Positions 50,746 to 62,299 of a stretch of 64,000 nt of DNA are shown here, in pieces. A program made the position numbers and the translations under genes. Within the stretch, counting starts at the first letter, position 1. Each line of letters opens with the position of its first letter. The DNA comes from Caprimulgus europaeus (taxonomy: Eukaryota; Chordata; Aves; Caprimulgiformes; Caprimulgidae). The notes under the pieces are model-generated. The model ran no database searches. It saw only the letters and a program-made list of their open reading frames with translations, and had not been told where the DNA came from. The DNA is taken from NCBI GenBank assembly GCA_907165065.1, contig OU015529.1, positions 8,047,054 through 8,111,053 of the forward strand, in the 5' to 3' direction.

Positions 50746-53199
50746 TCTAGCACCATGGTATGTTCTATTTCTTGTTCAGATGTAACCATCAGAAAACAGC
50801 CATCTCTAAGGCATTCATCTGTCATTAGATCACATCTTCTACAGCACAGTGCCTGCAAGGTCTGCAGGGTTATAGGAGCTGTTCTTTAAAACTCCAGCAA
50901 GAAGCTGGGTTGAAAAGTTCAGAGAGACTCTCACAGGAACCCTAAAATCAGAGGCCAAACAGGAAGGATCTGTATTTTTTTCTGAACAAACCTCCTGCAG
51001 CTGTGAGCATCTGTGATGAGGCCCTTGCAGCTGGAAGAGCTGCACAGAAGTGAGAGACACAAGGAGGGAGCATCACAACCCACATTCAGACCCCAACAGC
51101 ATAAAAGGGAGCTCGGCACCCTCACCTTTAGCCCTGTGTGGCCTGAACCCTCATGTCACAGGTGGGGCAGGGGGACAGTGCTGGCTCCATGCACCAGGGC
51201 CACCACTGGGCAGAATCAAGTGGTACTGGACACTAGGACATCAAGACTAGACACTGCTGATCGTGGGGGCCAGGACCGCCAGACACCTACTTTTCTTCTG
51301 TTTGCATATTTGTTTCATGTAAAAATTGACTTGACCCAAATCACAATTTTCCCTTATTTTACCCATAAATTCATACTTCCATTACCCACCCAGGTGTAGG
51401 TGGTATCTCTTAACAGCACCTTGGTGAATCCCCCTTTGATAACAAACCTTGAAGGCAGAGAAGCATCTCTGGCCACTTACAGTACTGTGAGTGCCAGTAC
51501 TGTGAGCCATGTGCCCCATCCAGAGGACATTGGAGGACAGGAGCACCCCTGTCCCTTCACCCCTCAGCCCGTGGAGGCAACTTGTGTTAGGTGTGTGGAT
51601 TCACCTAAATCTCACACTGCATCTGGATGGAAGGAGGAGAAGATCCTCTTCCACAGCCCTCACCCCCAGCTGCTCATGCCCTGATGCTGGAACCAGGACT
51701 CTGGATCTTATTGTTCAATCCAAGCTGCTGCAACACAGCAAATCTGACCTCTGAACTTTGAAGACATGAGCTGCTCAAAACCTTCTTTCACTCAGCGTGG
51801 TCTAGATCCTCTCCTCAGTGCTTAGATGGTACACAGTGATTTCTGGTGTGTTACCTGCTGATGAGGTTCTCTGAATACTGCTCTTAGCTGAATAACTGAT
51901 GTCTTTGCATTTACTGATTCCCCCACCGGTTGCCCTGGACAGGAATTAAAGAGCTGCCAGGGATGACTAGAGGTCAACCTTCTAAAAGATATTTCCAAAC
52001 TGAACGAGAGATTTGCTAAAACCTTCCTCATGTTGCAGGCTGGATGAGGCACCTTAAAACCAGGAGCTTTGGCGATAACTGAGCTTTGTTTCCAAACGTG
52101 GAGGAAAAGGGTTGTCAAAGGATAACCTGAAATTTTCTTCCTGAAGTTTCATTCCAGCAGTACAGAGAAGCACTCTCCTTCCTTGCGGTCAGATGTTTAT
52201 GTAAGTAGAAGTAAATTATCTTGTGGAGTGCCCTTTGTAATTTTGGACCTTTTGCACCCTTTTGAAATGATGATAATTTTTGTTCTCATAATTTGAGACT
52301 GAGGTTGTTTGCAGTCCAACACTAATAGCAGAAATATGCCACTTATACCAATTAAGCATTCAACTTAATGCTTTTATATAGCTGATTTGTAGCAGAATTT
52401 GGTCAGACTCTGCTTCCATTTAAACTCATGTAACCCGGTTTAATGGATACGAAAGCAGAATTAGCTTTTTTTTCTTTAATAAGGCATTGCAGAAATTCTA
52501 GCTGTAGACTCATCACTCCAACCACACTCCTGGTTCCTGCTTGGCCCCTCTCTTATTTTCCCTGCCCCAGAACTTGCTGCTCTATGTTGTCTTGTAGGAG
52601 AAACGTACAACACACACAAGATAAAATATTACAGTGGGAGTTGCCAGCCCAGGGCAGAATTATGCTCTATTTTAAAGACTTAAGATGGCCAAGTTGAACA
52701 CTCAAAACTATAAAGGTTTTTTTTAAGTCTAACCTAGAAACATCCCCTTATGCATTTGCATTGAGTTAATGTCTTTATATTAAGTCATCCTATATCTTTG
52801 CAAGGACCATGACAACTGTACTCAAAATGGGTACAGTTCACTTTGTGAACATCTAAGCAATATTTATTTTACCTTCAGGTCTATTTATCAAAAGCAAGTT
52901 CTGCTGCAGATATATGATAAGGAGAATTTCAGTCAGAACGTTTAAGGTGTAATCATCCTTCTGTAAAAAAACATAACCTGCTTCTTCTTAGGGTTACTGC
53001 TGGTCACCTTCTTTTCCTGGAGCTGTGCAATTCTTCCCATCACATAAGACATCCCTAAAGGAAAGTCTAAGGGAACCAGGCTGACGTTGTGCTCACCACC
53101 ACCACCAAGTAGCCCTCAGAAAAAGGTCAGTTAGGAACAGGACATCTGTATTGTTCATGCAAAAGCAAGCCATTCCTAGCTAAACTCTTTCCCAGAGCA
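50746..53199. other. Intergenic, no gene seen
   Basis: Unique sequence. Open frames up to 128 codons (51013-51399, +) have no recognisable domain. Confidence 0.5.
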
Positions 53200-53642
53200 C
53201 AGAAACACAGAATTGCTTAGATTGGAAAAGGCCTTTAAGATCATGGAGTCCAATCATTAACCTCACATTGACAAGTCCTCAACTAACCCATGTCCCTAAG
53301 CACTATGTCTACACAACTCTTCAATCCCTCCAGGGATGTGGACTCCACCACTGCCCTGGGCAACCCCTTCCAATGCCTGAGAACCCTTTCAGCAAAGAAA
53401 TTCTTCCTCATATCCAATCTCAACTTCCCCTGGTGCAACTTGAGGCTGTTTCCTCTTGTCCTATCACCTGTTATTTGGTTGAACAGACCAACCCCCACCT
53501 CTCTACACCCTCCTTTCAGTAGTTGTAGAAAGCAAGAAGGTCTCCCCTCAGCCTCCTTTTCTCCAGGCTCAACAACCCCAGTTCCCTCACCCGTGAACTC
53601 AGCATATTTGTGCTCCAGACCCTTCACCAGCAACTCCAGAGC
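53200..53642 (-). mobile_element. CR1 LINE fragment
   Basis: An antisense copy of the subtype with the 'acccatgtccctaagcac' block. On the minus strand it retains an ORF2 C-terminal stretch without stops (about 53283-53640; DRTRGNSLKLHQGKLRLDMRK-like blocks). Its tail is at 53200. Confidence 0.92.
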
Positions 53643-53718
53643 ATGCACAGATTCAGCTGAGCATGTGTGCTGCATGACACATACCCAGGATATTCTTACA
53701 GCAAACTGACCTTGCTAA

Positions 53719-54277
53719 GAGTGCATAGAGGGGGAGGTTCTCCTCCTCCTCTACTCTCCCCTGGTGAGGCCACATCTGGAGTGTTGTGTCCAGTTCTGGA
53801 CTCCTCAGTTCCAGAGGGACACAGTTCTTCTAGAGAGAGTCCAGCAAAGATGAGGAGGGGCCTGGAGCATCTGCCTTACAGGGAAAGGCTGAGAGAGCTG
53901 GGACTGTTCAGCCTGGAGAAGAGCAGCCTGGGAGGGGATCTGATCAATGTCTATAAATATCTGAAATGTCGGGGCCAAACGGATGGGGCCGGGCTCTTTT
54001 TGGTGGTGCTCAGTGACAGGACAAGGGACAATGGGCACAAACTGGAACACAAAAGTTACACACAAACTTAAGGAAAAACTTCTTTACTGTGACGGTGTTG
54101 GAGCCCTATGACAGGCTGCCCAGAGAGGGTGTGGAGTCTCCATCTCTGGAGATGTTCTTGAATGCTTTCCAGTGCAAGCTGGTGTAAAGAACCTGCTTTG
54201 GCAGGGGGGTTGGACTAGATGATCTCCTGAGATCCCTTCCAATCCCTAACATTCTGTGGTTTGGTGTGATTCTGTGA
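53719..54277 (+). mobile_element. CR1 LINE fragment
   Basis: A sense copy beginning inside ORF2 ('ctctactctcccctggtgaggcc') and running to the ATTCTGTG-type tail near 54251-54277. The ORF2 frame is broken around 54060. It lies only about 75 bases from the antisense copy before it, 5' side to 5' side. Confidence 0.92.
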
Positions 54278-55083
54278 ATAAACCAGCTCTATGGCCTTAC
54301 TGTGCTGGAGAAATTTTATTTGCAGCAAAACCTGATGGAGCTTCCCTATTACAAGCAACAGCAAGCAGGTTCTTGGGAACAGCAAGTATAACGTGGCCTT
54401 GCTTGGGGCTGTAAGGACATGACATATAGGAACCTGAGCCACTGATTTGCAGTGCACGTCCACCTGCTTTAAGAGGAAGCTCCCTAAAGAAGAAAGGCAG
54501 CTTAGTGTGCTTTCACCTCTAGATGTGTATTGCCACTTTGCACAGTTTACAGCAGTTTTCTGCGAACAGTTGCAGTGGATCCCAGGAAGGGGTGAATTGT
54601 GGTGTAGCCAGACTTCTGGATTTACAGCCAAAAAAAACTTTGTGAAGAGACTTATCCTGGCAACAAATGCCTCTGTTTGCAGAACCTTGTTGCAAAGAGG
54701 CTCCTAAAATGCACATCTGCCAATGCTGTCAGCCCTGCCCAAAGCAACATGAGGACAGCTGTGCTAGGACAGGAGTGAGATCCACCGAGCCTGGCATCTC
54801 CCCTCTCTTCTGTTTCCACCAGCAGTTGCCTAGGAAGGAGTATGAGAACACTGCAAGTGTGGAGCGATAGTTTCCCAGAACAGTCTTTTAGCCTCAAGCA
54901 ATTTGCAGTTCATAGACTCCCTGAGCCAAAGATGGTATCTCTGTGACAAGGAAATAATTTCAAGTATTTCCAAGCCCTTGAAAGGAACAGGAGTTCATCG
55001 AGAGGAGAAATCTGCTGGGAAAACCTGCCTCCAGGCTGGGGTTGGTTCGTTGGTGCATTTTATCCACCTTCAAAACTGGTTTC
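54278..55083. other. Intergenic, no gene seen
   Basis: Unique sequence between a CR1 copy and the LTR. No supported gene. Confidence 0.5.
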
Positions 55084-55737
55084 TGTGATGGTTTCACTTG
55101 GCTAGCACTTGACTGCAGCCGAACACAGCTGCTCGCTCACTCCCCATCCCACCAGGGAAAAGGGGAGGGGACTGGAGGGACAAGGGTGAGGAAACTCATA
55201 CGCTGAGATAAGAACAATTTAATAATTGAAATAAAATAAAACTTAAAATAATAATTGTATTAGAATAATTATAATAATAGTAATATTAATAAAATATGCA
55301 AATGAGTGATACCCAGTGCCATTGCTCACCACTCGCCGACCAAGTCCAACATGTCCCCAGATAACAATCCTGGAGGAGCAACAATCCCAGACCGAAACCA
55401 CAATCCCGGGAGAGCAAGAACCCAAACGAAAACCAGAGAGAGCAAGAGAGGAAGAACCCCTCATGAATCTCCTGCCCATGGGGGAAAGGAGATGGAATAG
55501 CCTATGGACAGAGCCAAATGCCAATTTAGCTGATTAATTTAAATATTCCCCATGCCCCTAGTTCTTGTGCCTGTAGACTGACAGAACACAAAGTCCTTCA
55601 ATTCCAGCGACAAAAATGAAAATATTGGTCTGTTCTCAGCGTCTCTCTCATAACAAATCCCAAGCTGAAAGCAAAACACAGCACTATTGCAGCTACTAAA
55701 AAGAAACCCAGCTCTGTCCCAGCTAAAAACCAGGACA
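55084..55737 (-). mobile_element. Endogenous retrovirus LTR (solo), avian type
   Basis: The 654-bp element has TG...CA ends (TGTGATGG at 55084, CCAGGACA at 55737). Its end blocks ('gagataagaacaatttaata', 'cagctactaaaaagaaaccc', 'agctaaaaaccaggaca') match a common avian LTR group from memory. On the minus (sense) strand it begins TGTCCTGG and carries an ATTAAA polyadenylation signal at 55223..55218. It is flanked by GGTTTC (55078-55083) and GGTTCC (55738-55743), a 5/6 matching 6-bp target duplication. No gag, pol or env sequence is nearby, so it is a solo LTR. A TAATAATAAT-rich stretch lies inside (about 55222-55300). Confidence 0.88.
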
Positions 55738-55743
55738 GGTTCC

Positions 55744-55985
55744 AGTTTGAAGGAACCAGCAGCCCCCGGGGAGCAGGAGGCAGGAGGCGGGACAGCCGCG
55801 GCGGGCGGCTGCCGCTGCAGCCGGTGCTAATGCCGGGAGCTGCCGCAAGAGGGGGCTCGAAGCCCGCGGGCCGGGGACCCGCCGTTTCCCCCCCCGCCAC
55901 AGAACAGCGCGGAGCCGCCCCTGTCGCAGCCGCCGGTGATGCTGCGCACCCCTCTCCTGCCCCGCCCCGGAGGGTCTGAGTGGCC
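55744..55985. promoter_or_regulatory. Short CpG-rich island between LTR and CR1
   Basis: About 240 bases that are extremely GC- and CpG-rich, with CGCGG, GGGCGG, CCCGCC and long C runs (55889-55896), in otherwise AT-balanced DNA. It is bounded on the left by the LTR and on the right by a CR1 tail. The open frames crossing it have no recognisable domain. It could be a small CpG-island promoter or a remnant of a larger island. Confidence 0.5.
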
Positions 55986-55990
55986 CAAAA

Positions 55991-56350
55991 TCATTGAATC
56001 TCATAGAATCGTAGTGATTGGAAAAGACCTTCAAGATCACCGAGTCCAACTTTAAACCCAACGCTACCAATTCCACCCCTAAACCATGTCCCTAAGCACC
56101 TGTCTACCAGTCTTTTAAATCCCACCAGGGAAGGTGACTCCACCACCTCCCTGGGCAGCCTATTCCAATGCCTGACTACTCTTTTGGTCAAGAAGTTTTT
56201 CCTCATATCCAATCTAAACCTCCACTGGTGCAACTTGAGGCCATTTCCTCTCATTCTATCACTTGTTACTTGGGAGAAGAGACCAACCCCCACCTCTTTA
56301 CACCCTCCTTTCAGGCAGTTGTAGAGAGCAAGAAGATCTCCCCTCCACCC
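55991..56350 (-). mobile_element. CR1 LINE fragment
   Basis: An antisense copy with the complement of the ATTCTATGAGATTC tail at 55991 and the 'accatgtccctaagcacc' block. The minus strand retains the ORF2 end ([25 protein letters not shown]). It is the same subtype as the copies at 11665 and 53200. Confidence 0.92.
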
Positions 56351-56572
56351 AAGGGAGGAGTAGATGATCATCTACTCTAAAGAGCAAGTTGGGGGAGAGT
56401 TAGGAAGATGGGCTGGAGGGCAAGAGAGCATCTTCACAGGGCAGTTTAGGCAGCTGAGACCCAGCTCGCTCTGCCTCTGTCGCATGTCTCTTCATGAAGA
56501 CACAGGTTCACCTGTTATGACTTCATGTAAAAGTCCTTCTTTGGAAAGCAAGTCAATTCAGTCTACACACTG

Positions 56573-57395
56573 GAGGGAAGGGATGCCACCCAGGGGGGAC
56601 CTTAACAGGCTTGAGAGGTGGGCCTGTGCTAACCTCATGAAGTTCAACAAGGCCAAATGCAAGGTCCTGCACCTGGGTTAGGGCAACCCCAAGTACATAT
56701 ACAGGCTGGGAGGAGAATGGATGGAGAGCAGCCCTGAGGAGAAGGACTCGGGGGTGGTGGTGGATGAGAAGTTCAACACGAGCTACCAATAACCGTATCC
56801 TGGGCTGCATACAGAGCAGCGCGGCCAGCAGGTTGAGGGAGGGGATTCTGCCCCTCTACTCTGCTCTCATGAGACCCCACCTGCAGTGCTGCCTCCAGTT
56901 CTGGGGCCCCCAACATAAGAAGGACATGGACCTACTGGAGCGAGTCCAGAGGAGGCCACAGGGATGATCCAAGGGCTGGAGCAACTGCGCTGTGAAGACA
57001 GGCTGAGAGAGTTGGGGATGTTCAGCCTAGAAAAGACAAGGCTTTGGGGAGAACTTCTAGTGACCTTCCAGTATCTGAAGGGACCTGCAGGAAGCTGGGG
57101 AGGGACTTTTGACAAGGGCACATGTTGATAGAACAAGGGATGATGGCTTTAAACTGGAAGAGGGAAGATTTAGATGAGATACGAGGAAGAAATTCTTTCC
57201 TGTGAGGGTGGTGAGACACTGGCCCAGGTTGCCCAGAGAAGCTGTGGCTGCTCCTCCCTGGAAGTGTTGAAGGCCAGGCTGGATGAGGCTTTGAGCAACC
57301 TGGTCTAGTGGAAGGTGTCCCTGCTCATGGCATGGGAGTTGGAACTGGATGATCTTTAAGGTCCCTTCCAACCCAGCCATTCTATGTTTCTATGA
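56573..57395 (+). mobile_element. CR1 LINE fragment, about 0.8 kb
   Basis: A sense copy with the ORF2 C-terminal region ('aacctcatgaagttcaacaa', 'caggctgggaggagaatgg', 'gcccctctactctgctctc') and the 3' UTR ending at 'ccattctatgtttctatg'. The frame is interrupted several times. The antisense copy before it again meets it 5' side to 5' side. Confidence 0.93.
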
Positions 57396-59042
57396 AATGC
57401 AGCAGGGACACTAGCAGTGGGCTCCTATGAATTTGCTGGTGAATTCCTGCCACCAAATACAGAGAAATACACAAATAATCATGTGGTGTCTCTCCTTACT
57501 TGTTGTCTTATGGATTAATATTTAAAGGCCTGACAACACTGGGTCAGCTGACCAGGTGCATGTTCTGAGGGACCTGATCTTCAGCTGCTGTGGACTGTAG
57601 CAAGGGGACAACACAGTCAGCAGCCCAAAATGGTTATCAGGTACACTGGAGACACGGTGCCATGTCTGTGCTTGCCATTGCTTGCCTGGGCACCTTGACT
57701 CCTTTTTGAGAGCTCTTTTGTAGCACAATACCAAAAGAGCAGCCCTTGGTTTTGCAGGCAAAGGAGAAGAGAGCGAGAAAGGAAATCTCCAGAGAAATTA
57801 CATTTTGGAAGTGTAACTATGACGAATACTTGCTGGTTATCCCTCCAGCCAGCCTGCGGCCATCCGGCTGGTTTGTGAAGTGTCATTTTAACCAGAAAAA
57901 GCTAGAACCTGAGATATCATTAATCTTTCACTTGAATGTCATCTAGATCTCCCTCACTCCTGGCTGATCTCTAAGCTAGTAGGAGATGAAAGTGGGACAG
58001 AGACATCATGATAGCCTAGACAAGCTCTGCCTCCTCTTGCCTGGCTTAAGAACGTCTGCTCTCACATCCTCCTCGACAGCTCTCCCTGCCATCACACAGG
58101 ACATCCCTCTGAGATGCCTCCCTGTCACACAGAGCTGTGCAGACCCTGCCTTAGTGCCTATGACAGAGAACTGCTCCACTTCTCCTCCTTCTCTTTCAGC
58201 AGGGAAAGGAGCAGGCAGCTGCTGTAACACACTGGCACAGCACGTCTTTCACAGGTACCCCGACAGTGAAACCCAGGATGTCTTTGGGGATGAGGGTTTC
58301 AGCTCTACACATGCCACAGTGATAGGATCTCTACTGCAAGGAACTTGAGTGGGACCACAGCTGACTCCCCAAAACCACGTGAGAACAGGCACGTTCCCAG
58401 CTGCCCCAGGAGGCAGGAGCTAAACAACCTTAGCTGGTCCCCTCAACCTCTCACATCCCCAACAAAAACATCAGCTCCTGAGCCTGTTTCAAAACTAAAG
58501 GGTGTCCCAGGTACTTGCTGGAATAAGCAACACACCTGAATTTCTTCAAAAACATCCTCAACAGGAAAATTTGCTTTCTTCCCATCAGTTGATTTTTACA
58601 TCTTCCAGCCAGCTCAGTGGGCTGAGGGCATGTGCCAACACCCAGGAACAGCGCTGGTGTTTCTGACACACCCGAAGGGCTCAGAGCCCTACTGATGGAT
58701 GACATCCATCCTTATACCATGTCTGGGTTAGTAACCTCTGACTAATAGGACACTCATAGACTTTCACCTTGCAGTCTCTTTAAACACTTGCCAACATCAT
58801 TACTCTCATGGTAATCTTCAAGCATTTGAAGAAGCCAAGTATGAGTCAGTGCACATAAAGAAATCAAGGTACAATTTTACAATAGACTGGAGAATATAGA
58901 ATTTCTGTCAAGGGCTTCATCAAAGATTAGCCTCTCAGTTGAATTTTTGACTTGGGGTATCCCTGTCAATCACCTTCTGGCCAGGACAGGTCCTGCACCA
59001 GATTATTCCTGTCCTGTGGAAACAAACCCATGGGAAACCTCT
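57396..59042. other. Intergenic, no gene seen
   Basis: Unique sequence. A 120-codon + strand frame (57986-58348) has no recognisable domain. Confidence 0.5.
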
Positions 59043-59266
59043 TGAGAAGAAACTTCTTTACACTTGAGAAGAAACTTATTTTACAGTAAAGGTGACAGAG
59101 CACTGGAACAGGCTGCCCAGGGAGGTTGTGGAGTCTCCTTCTCTGGAGACATTCCAAACCCGCCTGGATGCCTTCCTGTGTGATCTCATCTGGGTGTTCC
59201 TGGGGGGATTGGACTGGATGATCTTTTGAGGTCCCTTCCAATCCCTCACATTCTGTGATTCTGTGA
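59043..59266 (+). mobile_element. CR1 LINE 3' fragment
   Basis: A sense 3' end (the 'agcactggaacaggctgccc' block, then 'ttggactggatgatcttttg' and the ATTCTGTGATTCTGTG tail). Near its 5' edge a local duplication of 'acttgagaagaaactt' occurs (about 59040-59080). Confidence 0.92.
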
Positions 59267-59989
59267 AATGAAAGCTAATAGTGCATGGTTGATTTTCAGA
59301 CAGATGTCATGCCTCAAGAGCTACTCTTTGGATTCTCCACCTGTTCTAAGTAAAATAGGAAAACACCTATTAACGTGTCAGAAAGGAGGGAGGAGAACTT
59401 TTTCTAAGAGGCACTATCTATCTTTTCTGTAGTCCCTCCCCTTGCTCAGGGATCAGAGCTGCTGGGACTCCCTTTCCCTTGAGCCACTTTTTCATTAATT
59501 TCAAAGAGATCCCAGATGCACTTGGGAAACCCCAGATGTCACAGATGACAGCACCACAGCATGTCTGCTGGGAAGCAGGACTGCCTTCTTCCAGCTTGGC
59601 CAATGGCTGTAAGAAGGTCCTGTCTCAACCCAGGTGAGTAATCTCTTTTGACATGTGCTTAATAAGCAAAATGAGAGGTAAAGTCTCCTTTTAATATCTG
59701 GGACTGGAAATGTTCAGCGGTCCATCCATGGCAGGAGCTTTCCCAGGGTTCTGCTTCACGCCCACATCCTGCCATTGTGATACCAACATATCCCAGGGAC
59801 TGTATCCACTTTGGCACATGTGTGTTGAATCCCTGCGTTGAATCCCTTGGATTAATCTTTTGTTTAACTACACACCTTATGCTGAATGCTTTGAATATAA
59901 TCTGAGGGGAATCTGGTTTACACAGGTCTTTTTTTTCCCCGCTTCATCAATTCCACTGAGTGTCACCCCTGCCTCACATGGACTTTAGA
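59267..59989. other. Intergenic, no gene seen
   Basis: Unique sequence, no feature supported. Confidence 0.5.
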
Positions 59990-60440
59990 AATAAATACAA
60001 AGCCTGATTCTAATAGTCATCGATGCATCTGATGGGATTGCCTTTAATGTATTTGCCAGCTTTAAAGTCTTTTCAAAAGACCATAAAATATAACATTTTC
60101 TCGCATATATTTTTTCAATAGCCATTCTAATTGGTTGTCCCAGTTGTGCAGATTGCGCTGGGGCAGGAGGTGTTCCGATTATTCCCTTTGTTTATGGTAT
60201 TAGACTTAGACTATTGTTGATCTTATTGTTCTTATTTGCAACATGTTTGCCTCACTAGGACAGTAATTGTGTCAAGCAAGTTGGAGTCCAATCTGCAGAG
60301 CTGAATGTTCAGAACTGCAAAAGAAAGGCTCCAATTTTTCAAGCAGCGGGCATATTACTCTTCCACTTGGATTATTAAATTCTAATTATAGCCTGTTGAT
60401 GCAGTTACAATGTTGTTTGTAAATCTAAATACAGTTCTCT
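59990..60440. promoter_or_regulatory. Candidate conserved enhancer-like sequence
   Basis: Repeat-free sequence with a cluster of SOX-like words (CTTTGTTTATGG near 60187, CTATTGTTGA near 60213, TTATTGTTCTTA near 60225, CAATGTTGTTTG near 60410) and homeodomain-like CTAATTATAG (60383-60392). It also contains AGCAGCGGGCATATTA. The spacing and lack of repeats resemble a developmental non-coding element. The assignment is inference. Confidence 0.3.
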
Positions 60441-62299
60441 AAAGCCTGCACTGATATGCATTTTATTTCTTAACCTGTTGATGCTTGGTAAAAAAATGCC
60501 AGTTTGCTTAATAGAGCAGGTGGAGGTTAGCTTGCTCCCGATCCAGCTCTTTTCCTCAACTGTATTCCTTCAGATATGTTTAGGAATGAGCACTTAATGG
60601 CATGGATAACATCAAGAATAACCATGACTGATGCATTTCACATAATGCCTTGGTACCTGTGGACTCACCAGAGCTGAGGTCAGGAAGAAACCTTCCCTTA
60701 GGTAAGACTGGCAAGGACTCACAGGCTTTTTGGGAGGAGGGAAAGGCAGTTGGGTTTGGTTTCTCTGTTCTTCAGGCTCTTTTGGGCATGGCACCTTAAC
60801 AATCCCCTCTTACACTGGCAATTCCTTTAGTCCTTACTCTTTTTTTCCTGAAATGTTTTCTGCATTTTAGCCTCTTTTATAAGAGTTCTGGTTCACCACC
60901 TCATGTGGGAAGATGTTTTGTAGGGTGCATTGTGTGTGCAGTAGGGTTGGCTGAATCCACATACAGTGACTTCATATAAACTATCACCAACGCAGTCATC
61001 TGTGATGGCCATGATGAAACTCTGTGCCCTTCAAAGCCTTCTTCTTTCCTCTGTCTTTATGAATGTTAAATGCAAGGAAAGCAGAGATGCCTGAGCCAAG
61101 CTGGTGTGAACAGCAACATTTCCCAGGAACTGCTGTGTTTCGGATGGCTGAAAGTCTCTGCAGCTCTGTGCTGTTAGTGCACCTGCAGCATCCTCCTTCA
61201 CCTGTAAGAATAGAGCATTCACAGTAAGAAATCACCATGGTACATGATTGCCTGAGTCCAAAAACCATGCTCCCATCACAATCTTATTTTTTCTTCCAAG
61301 CTTTTTAAGCTCCAACACACTTGTGTGCTCACAGCACTTGCAAATAGGTGGCATGCACTTTCCTATGGCATCAGCCAGGTTTGACATGCACTTGGTGAGG
61401 TGGCCCACATTGGCTTAACTCCTGGGCATGGAAACCACCAGGCACACACTCAGGATTGCCATGAAATCCTGGAGCCAGGCACAGCTCCAGGCAGTGAAGC
61501 ATTGCAGTATGTCATGATAGTAGGAAGCACTGGAAAGGGTTGTGGATGCTTTGATGCAGGCGGGGGAGGGGGGATTAACCCAATTCCTCCTTTCATCCTT
61601 GTCACTCAGAATCTACCAGGGAAGGAAGGGAGGGAGCTTCCCCTCCTGGTAGGGAATAAAGTGAAGGTCTCTGAGTGATTTTCTGTCAAGGTTCCTGTCT
61701 GGGAGAGCTCTGATGGGCGCTTGGGATACAGAGGTCTGAGCAATGGGCATCCGCAGCAGGTACCACCCTTTTCCATTAATTCTTTCCCATGGACCAACAA
61801 GGAAAGTCACTGGGGTTCTTGGGATAAAGTCTGCCTCCTTCCCTCCAAATAGCATTTGAGCTTGCAGGCTTGCCTGGGCAAAGGTGGAGCAAGGAGCATA
61901 ATAAGGATTGGAAGACACTAGGACATCCCAACAACAGAAATGGAGATGGAGAGGTAGGAGGGGGGGAGTTATTTGGAGGGCTGAACTCTTCCACACACAC
62001 ATATCCACGCTGAGATGTGCAAGGCACGGTGGTGCTCCCTTCTGGGAGGAAAACTGCTGTTTCTTTGCAAAGTCCAAAGGTGGATGGGCTGGGAGGACAC
62101 AGCCACTGAGCGTGGGAAAGGCCTGCCCGTGGCTGTGCTTGCACACCCGTGTCTTCTTGGGTGGGGACGAGAGGGCTTCATCTCCTCCAAGCTGTCACTG
62201 AATTTGGCCAGTGTCCCCACAGGAGGTACGAAGGAAACTTTCCACTTCTCAGATGGTTGTGATTTTGACAGGAGCAAAACTACCGAGCCTGGGGTGTAT
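60441..62299. other. Intergenic, no gene seen
   Basis: Unique sequence becoming more GC-rich to the right. Open frames up to 236 codons on the minus strand (61969-62679) show no domain and sit in GC-rich DNA where stops are rare. Confidence 0.45.
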
